Translations under genes and position numbers: made by a program
Part shown: positions 48,189 to 60,298 of the stretch, one piece after another
Layout: the number at the start of each line of letters is the position of its first letter
Numbering within the stretch: position 1 is the first letter of the stretch
The notes under the pieces: generated by a model
What the model was told of the DNA's origin: nothing
Database searches by the model: none
The model's input: only the letters and a program-made list of their open reading frames with translations
Assembly: GCF_015706575.1 (NCBI RefSeq)
Contig: NW_024037072.1
Coordinates: 24,119,162-24,183,161 of the forward strand
DNA: 64,000 nt
Reading direction: 5' to 3'
Origin: Patiria miniata
Lineage: Eukaryota > Echinodermata > Asteroidea > Valvatida > Asterinidae

Positions 48189-50006
48189 ACAGAAAGAATT
48201 CAAGAAAATGGCGTCCCTCAAGGCAGTGTCATCAGCCCCCTTTTGTTCAATATTGCCGTTAACGATCTTTCCCACCACATACCTGATGTTCACATGTCTC
48301 AATATGCCGACGATATAGCGATCTGGAAGTCAAACAGAAACATCCCATTCATTCAAAAGAAAATCCAAAAAAGTCTCAACAATATCCTATTTCATGGTGC
48401 GGAAAATGGGGATTCAAGCTCTCTCAACCCAAAACGATAGCGATCTTCTTCACAAACAAACAAAAAACTAATATTTCTCTCCTCCTTCAAGACCATAATA
48501 TCCAAATCCCCCAATCAGCTAAGTCCCTAGGTGTCACTTTTGACAGCAAGTTAACCTGGAAGCACCACATTAACAATATTGTCACTAAATGTAAGAGAAA
48601 ACTCAACCTTTTGCGATGCATTAGCGGAACTACATGGGGCGCTGACTGTAAGACACTTTTCCAGTTATATAATGCCCTTATTAAACCGATCCTTGAATAT
48701 GGCTGCGAAGCTTTTGATTCAGCTTCAGCCACTATCAAACAGAAGTTGGACAGTATCCAATACCAGTCACTAAAATCTGCACTGGAGCCCTCCAAGGCTC
48801 ACCTTTGTATAAACTTCAACTTGAATGTGGCGACCCCCCACTGAATCTTCGTCGCCAATTCCTAAGTAATCTGCACAATATCAAAATAAATGCCCATAAA
48901 AATCATCCTAACCACCATCTCCAACAGGACAATTGGCAGAAAAACTACTTCACAGAGAAATGGAGACTAACTGCTCTTAAAACCCCTTTTGAAGCTAGAA
49001 TTACTCAATACCCTATTGAAACGTTTCCTTTAATCAACCCTTTCCCATATTGGCATTATTATAAACCTAGTATATCTACAGAAATTGTCTCCCAGGTCTC
49101 GCATATAAATGATATCAACATCAGAGGCAGTATTAGCAAAGAAATTATTAACACTGTCTGGAAAATTCACTCCAAATCTATACTGATGGTTCCTTTAACC
49201 CCGATTTCAATACTGTTGGCTGTGGCCTTTATATTCCTCAACTCAAGTATTCCAAAAGCATCAGACTTAATAATGGCATCTCCATATTCACAGCTGAGCT
49301 TTTTGCCATCCTTCTAGCTCTAGAATGGATTGAAGATGTCAAACCCATTCATGCATGTGTGCTCAGTGACTGTCTCAGTGCAATTCAAGCCATCTCGAAC
49401 CCCATTCCTCAGAATAAAATTATCTGTGACATTCGCCATACCCTCATAAATATACACCACCAAGGCAACATTGTTGTCTTCGAATGGGTCCCTGGCCACT
49501 GTGGAATTCCTGGTAACGAAAAAGTTGACAAAGTTGCTAAATCGGGCACAAAAAAGCCAAATGTCGATCACAATATCCCCTTCTCTGATACCGAAATCAA
49601 ACGATGCCTTAAAAATGACCTTATAGACCAATGGACGAACATTATCCCAAACCTCGATCCGACTAAACATTTCAAACTTAAACCCTCTTTCACCTTCACC
49701 AATTGGGGTAAAAGACGCCAACAAGAAATCCCCCTTCACAGACTTCGGCTGGGAACTTGCAAAGGACTTAATACCTTCCTGCATAACACTGGTCAACACC
49801 CCGACAAACCCTGCGTTACATGTGGATGCACGGATGACGTCGAATACTTCATGGTTAAGTGCAAAAATTACAACGTCCAAAGACAGTCACTCCAGAAGGC
49901 ACTTGGATACTCTGATGCTCAAATGACACTCAAACAACTTCTAGGTCAGAAACATAACTGTGACGAAATTCTACGATATATCCACAAATGCAACATTAAC
50001 ATCTAA
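48189..50006 (+). pseudogene. LINE ORF2, 3' part: end of reverse transcriptase and RNase H
   Basis: Resumes with STERIQENGVPQGSVISPLL, then YADDIAIWKSN, SAKSLGVTFDSKLTWKHHI and LYNALIKPILEYGCEAFDSA. Next is the connection region, then RNase H: TAELFAILLALEWIEDVK, CVLSDCLSAIQAI and VFEWVPGHCGIPGNEKVDKV. The tail has CVTCGCTDDVEYFMVKC and ends ICNI-like before a TAA near 50006. At least three frameshifts (near 48400, 48780 and 49200-49300) break it. Confidence 0.85.
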
Positions 50007-50349
50007 TTGTTTTGCCACGCCTCCATTACAACTCTAATCTATTCTGCTTAGCCACACCTCCTTGATATTGTAGATTTTGCGCATGTGCGGGAGAGGGGAG
50101 CGTCGATGGTTGGCTGGACACAGTGTTGCCCTCATCACCTGAAGGCGTTGCGGACCTGCGACGAACCCGGCGGGGCCCGGGCCCTTAAATTGCATGGTGA
50201 ACGGTCCGGCCTTGCAGGGCACCAGTGACACTGCATGTTCGGCGGATCATTGGCGCTCCCCCCACTCCTAGCCTCCATGCTTTACCGAACTGTCACTGCT
50301 TGTTTTTTTTTTTGGCATTTCTTTCTTTGTCTCTCGCAGCTCTCACGAA

Positions 50350-50610
50350 GTGTCTTTGTTTTTCATGTCGTACGTCTTTTTTTTGCTGATTAGCCTACTG
50401 TTCTGTAACGCAGAAGTATTGCTTATGGCACAAAGGGCACTAGTTTGCCGAACGTGCCATTACATCACATCAACAACAACAGGTCACCGTTTATTGACTG
50501 ATATTAGCGACTTGCACATCTGTACATTTGGAAAGTTAATACAACTTGATAATCTGTATGAATTGCAGCTGCAACGTCAACATTGTGCAACAGTAGTCGG
50601 TACGATTTGA
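50350..50610 (+). CDS. Possible secreted CxxC protein, first exon
   Basis: Starts MSLFFMSYVFFLLISLLFC, a clear signal peptide with a plausible cleavage after CNA. The rest is ALVCRTCHYITSTTTGH and ICTFGKLIQLDNLYELQ. The CRTC near the mature N-terminus and FGKLIQ resemble what I recall of secreted CULT-domain (cereblon-like) proteins, but that match is from memory and weak. A possible donor (cg/gtacga) lies just before the stop. The LTR element begins 94 bp downstream. Confidence 0.35.
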   Translation: MSLFFMSYVFFLLISLLFCNAEVLLMAQRALVCRTCHYITSTTTGHRLLTDISDLHICTFGKLIQLDNLYELQLQRQHCATVVGTI

Positions 50611-50703
50611 CTACCAAAATTCCTTTGAAACATTCCTATGTAGGATATTAGCCTACGACTGGCAACAACTTTTGTACAAAAAATCTGATGCCCTGTATTG
50701 TAT

Positions 50704-51680
50704 TGTAGCGCGACAGACCGCTGTCACCATTTAGCGAAATAACCCGAGTCCGTTTGGCCGAAATATACCGCCGACTTCCAATGTAGTAGCTCACAAATCA
50801 GATGGGGGGAGGGGATAATTAAATAATAGACAAGGACAAAGGAATTATATTGGACACTGACAACTGGGTTTCATGTGACGTAATAAAAGATATAAGATTT
50901 ATTCAATACTCATCAGGCCTGTAATTAAGGGGGTGTGCATATGTGAATTAATGTGCCTCTTATTTGCTATGTGGGAGCCTCCTGTGGGGGGCTTATTGCG
51001 CACCGCGCCTCCTATAACAAAAGGGGTTGCAGCCGCTTGTAACAAGCGCCTCTAATGCACCCGGCTCTCCTCTGTGCTCTGGCCACGACTGCTCATGCAG
51101 CCTCCAGTGAATCCTAGTTAGACCCAGTCAGCCTCCAGTAGCTCTGTGTGATCCCGATCCCAGTGAGGGACCAGCGGTACCCAGATCGTGAGTCAGCCTC
51201 CCGATCCTGTCCCGATGGGCTGGTGTGGCCCAGATCCTGAGTAAGCCTCCTGTAGCTCCTGTGAATCCCGGTTAGATCCAGTCAGCCTCCAGTAGCTCGC
51301 TGTGATCCCGATCACAGTGAGGGACCAGCGGTACCCAGACCGTGAGTCAGCCTCCCGATCCTGTCCCGATGGACATGCGTAGCCCAGATCCTAAGTAAGC
51401 CTCCTGTAGCTCCTCCTCGCGCCGTGCACGACTGGAGTCCCGCTTCCGCAGTTCAGCTAACCAGCTATACTCACCAAGTCAAGTTGCCCGGCGAGTCCCA
51501 CCAGAGAGAGAGAGAGAGAGAGCGCGCGCGATACGCTCGGCTTTTATAGCCGCGCCGCGGACGTAGCAGTGAGTCCTACATTGCGGACGTGGAAGAACCA
51601 CGACTGTGCTGCGCGCCTAGCGCGCGGCGATAGCGCCCTCTTTTGACGCCTCTATACAGCGCAGAGCTGATTTCGCTACA
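50704..51680 (-). repeat. LTR (downstream copy)
   Basis: Its right ~310 bp match 57417-57726, including an (AG)n tract and TTTTATAGCCGCGCCGCGG, a TATA-like box. Its left part contains a ~165-bp unit twice in tandem (about 51115-51365: TGTGATCCCGATC, GTGAGGGACCAGCGGTACCC). Confidence 0.75.
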
Positions 51681-52123
51681 CAGCCTCCTTCTTTGCTTAG
51701 CCGTCCTGGCTATCTCAGCTAAACTTAAATTCAATACAAGAAATCAGATATGCACCTCATACTTGGCCCAATTTAATAAACATTACCGTTACAGAGTCAT
51801 GGCGCCTCTTTAATAGCGCCTCATAAGGTGTGCCTACCATTTAGTAGACCTGCCTCTGTCGCCTCATAATTAAGGGCAACAGCACATTTTAATAATTCAC
51901 TTAACTTTACGATAACATAGGCAGGTCTTGTGCCTAGGAGTAAATTTAACTTTATTAAACTCTAATTAACTTTATAAACACCTTATTGCAAAACACTTCA
52001 AAACTTTTATGAATGTGAATGAACTCTTATTAAAACTTTAGTCAACACTTATTAACTTTAACTTCAAACTTGCTCGAACAATATGGAAACTTTTAATTGA
52101 CGATTAGGGCAAGCACGCAGGGC

Positions 52124-53131
52124 CTACACGACGAGATCGTACACCCGTTCCTCCCTCTTCTCGCAAAGTAGTACGCCCTTCTCGTAAGTAGTGGTGGTTA
52201 CTGTTTCTTTAATCTGCCGGATCTTGCCCTCCAGCAGCTTTCCTAGAGGTTGCATGACGACGGTGCGTTCGGGCTGGTCCTTGGCCTGAGCCTTCGGTGG
52301 CGCCTCCTCATCGTCGTCGTCGTCGCTGGAAATTGTCAAGTCTTCCTCCAGTTGCTCGAGACTAGCCTTGGAAAGTCGGGGCCTCTCTTCTTGTGGGATT
52401 AGGCTGCAAGAAGCAGTCGGCGACACGCACGCATCGTCCTCTGGGCCAGGGCGATGGGCGATGCTGTGGTCCATGGGTGCGTTATCCTCCTGTTCCCAGC
52501 CTGTGGGTGTCTTCGGGGCTTCTGGGCTATCCTGGGGCGGTTCCCAGCCGGCCATCTCGTTTTCTAGGAGTTGTTTCGCCTCCATCCACGATGTGGCATC
52601 CTCCAAGCTGCGCCTAACTTCCACTTTCCTGCAAGCGGCCTCCTGAGTAAGCCTCTTCCGGGGAGGCAGACTGTCGCCTCTCCTGCTACTACTCCCCTCA
52701 CCAACCTCCTTGGTCAATCGCACTTCCAGCCATCGGCGGGGCGCCTCAGCTGTTGGCCTCTTCCGCTCAGGTGCCGTTTCCTCCTGGCTGCTGGTTGCCG
52801 CTCGTTCCCCCTGCTCCCTAGCTGCTCTCTCCTCCTCCGTCTCCAAGGCAATCCCATCCACCTCGTCGAATCTTTCCGGGTGCTCCTGCCGGTAGTGGCG
52901 GCGCAGGTTGTCCTTACGGACCGTCTTGAGGCCACAAACCAGGCACCATGCATATAGCTTCGGCTCGTGCTCTGTTGCCATGTGCCGCTGCAGACTCTGC
53001 CTCTGCTGGTACTCGAACGGGCACTCCTTGCACTCGTACGGAGGCGGCCTCTTCTCCTTCTTCTTGCCCTTTTTGCCCTTCTCCTCCTTTCGCTTCTCCG
53101 TCTTTTCTCCCATCTTGTCTTTTCCCGGCAT
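52124..53131 (-). CDS. C2H2 zinc-finger ORF inside the LTR element
   Basis: A 335-codon open frame starts MPGKDKMGEKTEKRKEEK (lysine-rich, nuclear-signal-like). Two fingers follow: CKECPFEYQQRQSLQRHM with HMATEH, and CLVCGLKTVRKDNLRRHY with HYRQEH (each C-x2-C then H-x4-H). The rest is acidic and Glu/Arg-rich, including SSDDDDDEEAP. It sits on the same strand as gag and pol, between the RT region and the downstream LTR. It could be an element-encoded accessory protein or a captured host gene. Confidence 0.65.
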   Translation of the reverse strand: MPGKDKMGEKTEKRKEEKGKKGKKKEKRPPPYECKECPFEYQQRQSLQRHMATEHEPKLYAWCLVCGLKTVRKDNLRRHYRQEHPERFDEVDGIALETEEERAAREQGERAATSSQEETAPERKRPTAEAPRRWLEVRLTKEVGEGSSSRRGDSLPPRKRLTQEAACRKVEVRRSLEDATSWMEAKQLLENEMAGWEPPQDSPEAPKTPTGWEQEDNAPMDHSIAHRPGPEDDACVSPTASCSLIPQEERPRLSKASLEQLEEDLTISSDDDDDEEAPPKAQAKDQPERTVVMQPLGKLLEGKIRQIKETVTTTTYEKGVLLCEKREERVYDLVV

Positions 53132-53389
53132 GTTTCCCTTCCTTATCTCACTCCTTCCTCCTCGTTAGCTATTACTGAAGATTATCACCTAACAAGATAA
53201 AAGAAAAACAATCATTACTGTACAAGTATATACATGGGGTTCTCCTACATCGTGTGTTTAGCGGAAGCGAATCGGGGGTCGCCTCTTCCTGGGGGGATTT
53301 CTCCTCGGTGTCATAACTGTTCCTGTGGCTTCTGTCGACTTTCCATGCTCGGTAGGTTGTTCACGTATGCGTCCACATCTACTTCTGGG

Positions 53390-53585
53390 AGGCTTCCCCA
53401 CGAACTGGAGCTTGTCCCTTCACGGGACTTCTCTCGATGGGTTGTGCAGCCTCCTTCTAAGGCTGCACTGTCCATTGACTCCATTCCCACTTCTAGAGGG
53501 CTTCCCCCCGATCTGGAGCTTGTCCCCGGATGGGACTTCTCTCGAGGGGGTGTGCAGCCTCCTTTTAAGGCTGCACTCCCTGGTG
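53390..53585. repeat. Short direct repeat inside the LTR element
   Basis: Two copies of a ~105-bp unit with CTGGAGCTTGTCCC, GGGACTTCTCTCGA and TGTGCAGCCTCCTT. Confidence 0.6.
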
Positions 53586-53602
53586 AAAATGCATGGCTTC
53601 TC

Positions 53603-55020
53603 CACCTGTTTCTTCCCCCGCAAGCGGCATATCTCCTCCGTCACACTCCTCCCGTACACAATCACATCATCCAAATACACCAACAGGGTGTCCCATTGAA
53701 GCCCCGTTACTACACGCTCCATAAGCCTCTCGAAGGTCGCAGGGGCGTTGCACAGGCCGAAGGGCATCACCCTCCAGCTGTATAACCCCCTACGAACCAC
53801 GAAAGCCGATTTTCGTTTCGCCTCCTCATCCAGTTCAATCTGCCAATAACCGGAGGCGAGGTCTAGGGTAGAAAATCACCTTGCTCCGGTTAGTGCATCA
53901 AGTGTGTCGTCTATGCGGGGAACCGGGTAGGCATCTTTTACTGTCACTGAGTTGAGTTTCCTATAGTCCACGCAAAAGCGGCAGCTGCCATCCTTCTTGC
54001 GCACTAGAACAATGTTGGAGGCCCACGGGCTGTCAGAGGGTTCGATGATCCCTCTCTCGAGTAGGTCAGCATGCACCACCTGTTTCTTCCCCCGCAAGCG
54101 GCATATCTCCTCCGTCACACTCCTCCCGTACACAATCACATCATCCAAATACACCAACAGGGTGTCCCATTGAAGCCCCGTTACTACACGCTCCATAAGC
54201 CTCTCGAAGGTCGCAGGGGCGTTGCACAGGCCGAAGGGCATCACCCTCCAGCTGTATAACCCCCTACGAACCACGAAAGCCGATTTTCGTTTCGCCTCCT
54301 CATCCAGTTCAATCTGCCAATAACCGGAGGCGAGGTCTAGGGTAGAAAATCACCTTGCTCCGGTTAGTGCATCAAGTGTGTCGTCTATGCGGGGAACCGG
54401 GTAGGCATCTTTTACTGTCACTGAGTTGAGTTTCCTATAGTCCACGCAAAAGCGGCAGCTGCCATCCTTCTTGCGCACTAGAACAATGTTGGAGGCCCAC
54501 GGGCTGTCAGAGGGTTCGATGATCCCTCTCTCGAGTAGGTCAGCATGCACCACCTGTTTCTTCCCCCGCAAGCGGCATATCTCCTCCGTCACACTCCTCC
54601 CGTACACAATCACATCATCCAAATACACCAACAGGGTGTCCCATTGAAGCCCCGTTACTACACGCTCCATAAGCCTCTCGAAGGTCGCAGGGGCGTTGCA
54701 CAGGCCGAAGGGCATCACCCTCCAGCTGTATAACCCCCTACGAACCACGAAAGCCGATTTTCGTTTCGCCTCCTCATCCAGTTCAATCTGCCAATAACCG
54801 GAGGCGAGGTCTAGGGTAGAAAACCACCTCGCTCCGGTTAGTGCATCAAGTGTGTCGCCTATGCGGGGAACCGGGTAGGCATCTTTTACTGTCACTGAGT
54901 TGAGTTTCCTATAGTCCACGCAAAAGCGGCGGCTGCCATCCTTCTTGCGCACTAGAACAATGTTGGAGGCCCACGGGCTGTCAGAGGGTTCGATGATCCC
55001 TCTCTCGAGTAGGTCCTCTA
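53603..55020. repeat. Tandem repeat of an RT-region segment, 474-bp period
   Basis: CTGTTTCTTCCCCCGCAAGC begins at about 53606, 54080 and 54554, and the intervening sequence is nearly identical, so three tandem units lie within the LTR element. Near-identity implies a recent event. Confidence 0.85.
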
Positions 55021-55887
55021 CTTGTCTGGTGATCTCCTCCTGGTTGCAAGTGGGATGGCGCCTGGGTCTTTCCTTTATCGGTTTCGCATCTCCAGTGTCT
55101 ATGTTGTGTTTTACCAAGTCGCAATTCCCAATGTCCCGGTCGTTCTTTGAGAAGACATCGGCGAAATCAGTGAGGAGGCTGGCTACCGCCTCGTGATGTT
55201 GGGGTTGTAAGTCACCTGTGCTACGCTTCCACAGATCCAGGAGATGAGGGGGAACACTAACAGACTGTGCGCCTCCTGCCGATGAGGCTTCAAGTGGCGC
55301 CTCGTCTACATCTCCCTCCTGAACCTGTGAGAGGCGACCTGCCATGGTCCCGCTCTGCAGAAGGCATTCCCTCTGTCCGGGGTTGAGAACACGCAAGGCC
55401 ATAGTTCCATCCTTTCCCGTCTTCACAAGCGTCCTTGCCAGAATTAATCCCTTATTTGCCAGCTCCTCGTTATCCGCCACTGGTTCGATGATTCCCAGTT
55501 CGTCAGCCTCCAATGTGTGAGTGGTTCTCCCTAGGACTAGCGCCTCATGGCCAGGAGGTATTACGGTATCTTCCGCTACAACCACCCGGGCGCAAAATGG
55601 TGTTCCCCAACGGGTGGTACCTGGTTGTGGATCGGATATCGCCTTTCACATAGAATCCGTGGTTAGGCGATAACAACGGTGCGAAAACCTTCCTAATACA
55701 CTCAGGCATTGGTTTCTTTTGCATGTCCGGTTTGGTTTGCCAATCCTGCTTGGTCGCCTCCAGCCTCCCCTCGGATCTCAGGGTTGGCTGGGGCCCGTTT
55801 CCCGAGTGAGTCTGGTCAGCCTCCCGTTTGAGGCTGACGCCAGTTGTGCCCCGTTTTCTTTGTTTCTTTGTCGCCCTGTGAGGCTGC

Positions 55888-57216
55888 TTATGAGCCTCCC
55901 GTTCCACCGCCAAAGTGTGGTGCAACCGGTCCGTGACCTGTGCCATCACCTCTTCTCTCACGAATTCCTTGAACTCTTCCTCTAGTCCCATTCTGCAATT
56001 TTTCTTGTCCGGTGGCTGTGCCTTGGTGCCCCCTCTGCTTCTCAATCTTTTCGAAGTTCTCGGTTGCCAGTGCTGCTTGGATCCCTTCGTCTAGGCTTGC
56101 CGGCCTCGCTCTGAAAATTCCCTCTCGGATTGACTGTGAACGGATTGCATCCGTGAAGTGCCCCCGTGCGAGGCGATCTCGTCCTGACTCCTCGAACTCC
56201 GGGTAAGCCAAAGCGGTGAGTTCACGGATGGCCTGACCAAGTTCCTGAATTGTCTCTTCAGGGCCCTGGCGTCTATTCCTCAGCTCCATCAGGAAATTCT
56301 CCGCCATTTGCCCCGGCCCGAAGCGAGCCGTGAGCAGTCCCATCAGTTCCTTAAAGGTGTATGGCTTCCCTGGTCCGCCTCCTCTGCAATTCGCGAGCAC
56401 CTTCACCGCCGCTCCTTTAAGGCTGGCAGCCAGAAAAACTGCAGCCTCCTCCTCGTTCCAATCGTTCGCCAACCGGCAGGACTCAAAGTGGCCCCGGTAG
56501 TCGATCCACGGCTGTCGTCCATCAAAACGGTCGGGAGTAATTCTCGGCCGCTTTGAATGTCTCCCAAATCTGTTGTCCCACTCATCCCTTCCATGTATCC
56601 TGGTGTCCCGTTTTAAGGGCCAGGGTGTTGGTGGAGAGTTTGATGTCTCCTTCTTCTCCGTACTAATCCTGATGGGCCATCCTGGTCCACGTGAACTGGT
56701 TACCTCCGGTGTAGAGGTGATCATCTCCCATTCGCTACGGTTAGTTCGCACCGCCGGTGTCCCGATGGTTGCGATCCCTGCATTTGATGTAGGCTCCTGC
56801 GGTTTGCCGTCAGCCTCCTTCAGTGTCGATCCCTTGCTTGTCATTTGTACCACAGGAGGCGTACTAGGGGCAGACTCCCTAGCAACCTCCCGTTCAGCTG
56901 AGTGTGCGTTCTGAGGCGACCATAACGGAGATAGCCGATGTGTATCCCCTTGTTCCTGGCTGCTAGCTTCCTGTGCAGACTGGTTAGCCTCCTGATAATG
57001 TGAACACGAGGCTGACTCTGCATCTCCGCTGTACGAGGTTGGGGGTGGCCCGTATGTCGCCGCCGGGGGCCTAAGCTCCCACGTCCGGTTCTTCTTCATG
57101 ACGTTGTTTATTCCTGAGGCTGCAAATGTTGAAGCCTCTCGTGCAGGTGATGTGAATGTGTTGTATCCCGATGATCCCCTGGTCGCCATGAGGTCCATTG
57201 GCCTGTTCAGTGTCAT
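55888..57216 (-). other. Gag-like ORF of the LTR element (fossil)
   Basis: A 442-codon frame. Its C-terminal half has the Ty3/gypsy capsid pattern: PDRFDGRQPWIDYRGHFE, WNEEEAAVFLAASLKGAA and FLMELRNRRQGPEETIQELG. The N-terminal part is low-complexity. Confidence 0.75.
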
Positions 57217-57730
57217 CCCCGCCCAAGGAACGGAGTGTCACAACTCCTCGAGTTTGACCATCCTCTCCTTGAGTTGTGTAATCTGCGCTTCCTTATCGTT
57301 GTTTGCTTCGTAGAGATCCTGTAGGAGGTCCTCCTTCTCCTGCACCTCCAGCCTGAGAAACTCCACCTCCCTGTGTAGGTACTCCATTTCCCCGTCAGAG
57401 GCTCCAACGTCCCTCCCTGGACATGCGTAACCCAGATCCTAAGTAAGCCTCCTGTAGCTCCTCCTCGCGCCGTGCACGACTGGAGTCCCGCTTCCGCAGT
57501 TCAGCTAACCAGCTATACTCACCAAGTCAAGTTGCCCGGCGAGTCCCACCAGAGAGAGAGAGAGAGAGCGCGCGCGATACGCTCGGTTTTTATAGCCGCG
57601 CCGCGGACGTAGCAGTGAGTCCTAAATTGCGGACGTGGAAGGACCACGACTGTGCTGCGCGCCTAGCGCGCGGCGATAGCGCCCTCTTTTGACGCCTCTA
57701 TACAGCGCAGAGCTGATTTCGCTACAGTAT

Positions 57731-58052
57731 TATCATAATTGCAAGAACTCTCACTGAATAATCCAAAGCGTCATGCTGAAATAGTTGTAACTATTGAACT
57801 CAAACGCTTCATCGGAGAAGTCGACGTCCAGGCAAAAGACAGAGATACAATTTTAAAATGCTCTGAAAAACCTGTACCCAAAAACATTCAGAATTCTCCT
57901 CGGCGAGGGTGTTGGGCTTCATCCTAAACATAATTATACAAGTACTCAACATTTTCCAAACCATTAAAAACACAATTTTCAAAAAATGAAAATCTGTGTG
58001 TCTCGTGTGGAGTGCATGCTAGAACTGATTTCAATACTCTTTTCTTTTTTAT
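57731..58052. other. Flank of the LTR element, no gene recognised
   Basis: A 62-codon frame at 57739 has no recognisable domain. GGGTGTTGGGCTTCA at about 57907 resembles the edge of the repeat at 33424. Confidence 0.3.
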
Positions 58053-58577
58053 TTAAAGATATAGTCCATCATTCAAGTTTGTAATTTGTGCATTTTGTTC
58101 GTTTGAAGCAACAAAAGTGTTCAAAATCTAATGAAGGATAATGAACAACTAACCTGATGAAGCTTCCGCTCAGCTTCAGCTGTATATTCCGAGAAAAACA
58201 GCATTCTAGGATCTCAATTTCAAAACAAAAGTTGCTGAATCATGTTTTGAATTGTTTTTAATTGCAGCTATGCGCGACGTCGCGCACTGATCCGACGAAT
58301 TATAGCAACCGCGCGCGCGTGTGCGTCGTGCCAATGCTTGCGCGTGCTGCGCCGGATAACAAAACGAACTACTAATTTAAATTTTCCTACGGTGCGTCTT
58401 AAGACGCACCGTTGGAAAAACCTTCTTTCGATGATTACTTCAAAATGACAGCTTGCCAGAAAGATTAATTTCACAGGGAGTTTAGTCCACTTACTATCTT
58501 TCAACCAAGTATGTTTTTCAACAATAATACGCTAGTTACTTTTTCGGATGGCTGCAAATGATGGACTATAGCTTTAA
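58053..58577. mobile_element. TTAA-type MITE, family 1, copy 3
   Basis: TTAA edges at 58053-58056 and 58574-58577, ends AGATATAGTCCATCATT and its inverse. Orientation as the copy at 7257. Confidence 0.65.
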
Positions 58578-59256
58578 ACCTTCTGACGCTCACTTACGTA
58601 AGCATTCACCTGCAATGCGTTGCTCGAATTCCTAATTATTCCCACTTTATTTCGAAACTCGGGAAATGTAAAGTCTTATCTATATCTCACTTTCACAAAA
58701 TACACAGCAAAACCTTTCTTTGATTCGCCGGTTGAAAAATGAAGACTTGTGCGAGATTTCATGATTCGCAATCACATGTACGCGTATAAACGAACCTAAG
58801 TAGGCCAACGGCCTGAACAGCACGATGAATGACTTATGAATATTAAGCAGGCCATCTCAAGCGCGACCAATCTTGGGCGGGCAGCGCGTATGGGGTCACA
58901 AGTTCATACCATGTTGGCGTTCCTTGCTCTATGCTTTTCCGATGCATGCAATGACGACAATTTTTTTGCGTTGTGAAAAAATGGAAGTTGTTGGAAACAT
59001 GAGGTGTACATTGAATTCTTAAGATATTAACGACGCACATCACGATCACGAGTTTTTTTTGTAGATGAAGGTTCATTCTTTCCTTTGAGTACAAATATTT
59101 GGGAGACTTCCGTCGTTGTTGAAAAAACCGGAAATTTCATGACATAATTTTTAGTCGATTTGTCCTTGAAATAATATCGTCAAAATTCATCGAATTCATT
59201 TTTTTGAGAGAAAAATACCTCGATAGATGCATGTAGTAGGTCTTTAACTACCCGAG
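58578..59256. other. No gene or clear repeat recognised
   Basis: Short ORFs only, without domains or plausible splice sites. Confidence 0.35.
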
Positions 59257-59787
59257 ACAGCTTTGTTTGTTTGGATCGGTTGTGGTTTGCCGTGAAAATT
59301 GCGAATTTTCTGAAGCCCTTCTTGCCATCGTTCGCTGGCAGTTGTCTGGACGAGAAAATGGAGCAGCTACGCATGACACGGCAACTGACTGAGTGTGAGC
59401 TTAGCTGGAGTCTTCAAGCTAGACAACGAACATTATCAAAAGGTGTTTCAATATGGATATGATCATAATAACCACCTAGCTAGCCCCATAAATGTGTGGC
59501 CTATTTACTGGACTACGTCCGTATTTACGGAGCTAGTCCAGTAAATAGGCCACATTTATGGGGAAATAATTACCTCGACTTACGTTAGCGTACGTTGCCT
59601 TCGCTTAGCTACTGATAAACTGCTGGGCTGGCCAGGGCTCCGCAGCTAGCCCGCGCCCGTACGGTACGGTGTCGCTTTCAATTAGTAGCACGCCACCAAG
59701 TGACGGTACTAACTCGCCAGTTTCAGAATAATGACCACATGGATTAAAATTCCCATAGACGCCAGTGTTTGATGCCCATACTTCTTT

Positions 59788-60298
59788 TTAACCCTCCGGT
59801 GCAGAAACTAGCCCTTTGGGGGGACCCATTTTGGTTAATTACCTTAATTAAAAAAAAAATTTCAAACCAATTCTGGTGATCTTCCATCTAATCCTAGTCA
59901 GAGACACCCACTACGGATATATGCAGTCACCTTTAGTGTGTGACCCCGGGTCAGGAATATCTGAGCATGACAACCTGGGCTAAGGACCGATGCAATTTCT
60001 GCCCACCCGGGGACCCACCATATACACGCGCACAAAACAACTCCGACGCAATTTCTGCCCACCCGGGGACCCACCATATACACGTGCACAAACACCCAGA
60101 CTTGCGGGTAGACAGTGCACGGCTTGACCACAGACTATGTATACAAATACACCTCCTTAGTCTACAGACATGGCAAGATTGTGTTCAAGTGGATACAGTG
60201 TTGTGTAGCGTCAAACCGTGGCGCTAAATATTTGGGTCCCCGGGGGACCCAATACCGTAAGTGTGTTACTAAATGGGCTTTCTGCGTCGGAGGGTTAA
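59788..60298. mobile_element. TTAA-type MITE with piggyBac-like CCC ends
   Basis: TTAA edges at 59788-59791 and 60295-60298, ends CCCTCCGGTGCAGAAA and its near-inverse TTTCTGCGTCGGAGGG. An internal ~55-bp unit (CAATTTCTGCCCACCCGGGG, CACCATATACACG) is present twice. Absent from the sister repeat near 25880. Confidence 0.7.

Larger units (their letters stand above)
36471..50006 (+). mobile_element. I/Nimb-type LINE, interrupted by two DNA transposons
   Basis: A two-ORF non-LTR retrotransposon: ORF1 with CCHC knuckles, then ORF2 with apurinic endonuclease, reverse transcriptase and a C-terminal RNase H, the domain set of the I group (I, Nimb and relatives). It is split by the MITE 38431-38796 and by the P-like element 39835-48177. 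The LINE sequence resumes across both insertions with the expected residues. Several frameshifts and one probable internal deletion mark it as a dead copy. Its 5' edge may lie nearer 36230; I cannot fix the 3' edge after 50006. Confidence 0.85.
50704..57726 (-). mobile_element. Ty3/gypsy-type LTR retrotransposon (fossil, broken, young)
   Basis: Oriented on the minus strand. Terminal repeats at 50704-51680 and 57417-57726 both carry TGTAGCG / CGCTACA inverted edges and differ in total length. A 4-bp duplication GTAT flanks the whole (50700-50703, 57727-57730). A purine-rich tract lies directly inside the 3' repeat. Parts in order: gag-like ORF (55888-57216), a reverse-transcriptase region (53420-55585) and a zinc-finger ORF (52124-53131). 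RNase H and integrase were not recognised. The shared ~310 bp of the repeats differ by only about four substitutions, so the insertion is recent. It is broken, with at least two or three breaks. Confidence 0.85.

Noticed and set aside
49320-49880. 186-codon minus-strand ORF
   Set aside because: Antisense to the RNase H part of the LINE; no independent support.
52368-53200. Plus-strand ORFs of 60-128 codons
   Set aside because: They are antisense shadows of the zinc-finger ORF, whose frame has the domain evidence.
53234-53785. 183-codon plus-strand ORF as a gene
   Set aside because: It runs antisense through the RT region and short repeats of the LTR element and shows no domain.
57739-57927. 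62-codon ORF beside the LTR element
   Set aside because: No domain, no splice logic, composition like the surrounding DNA.
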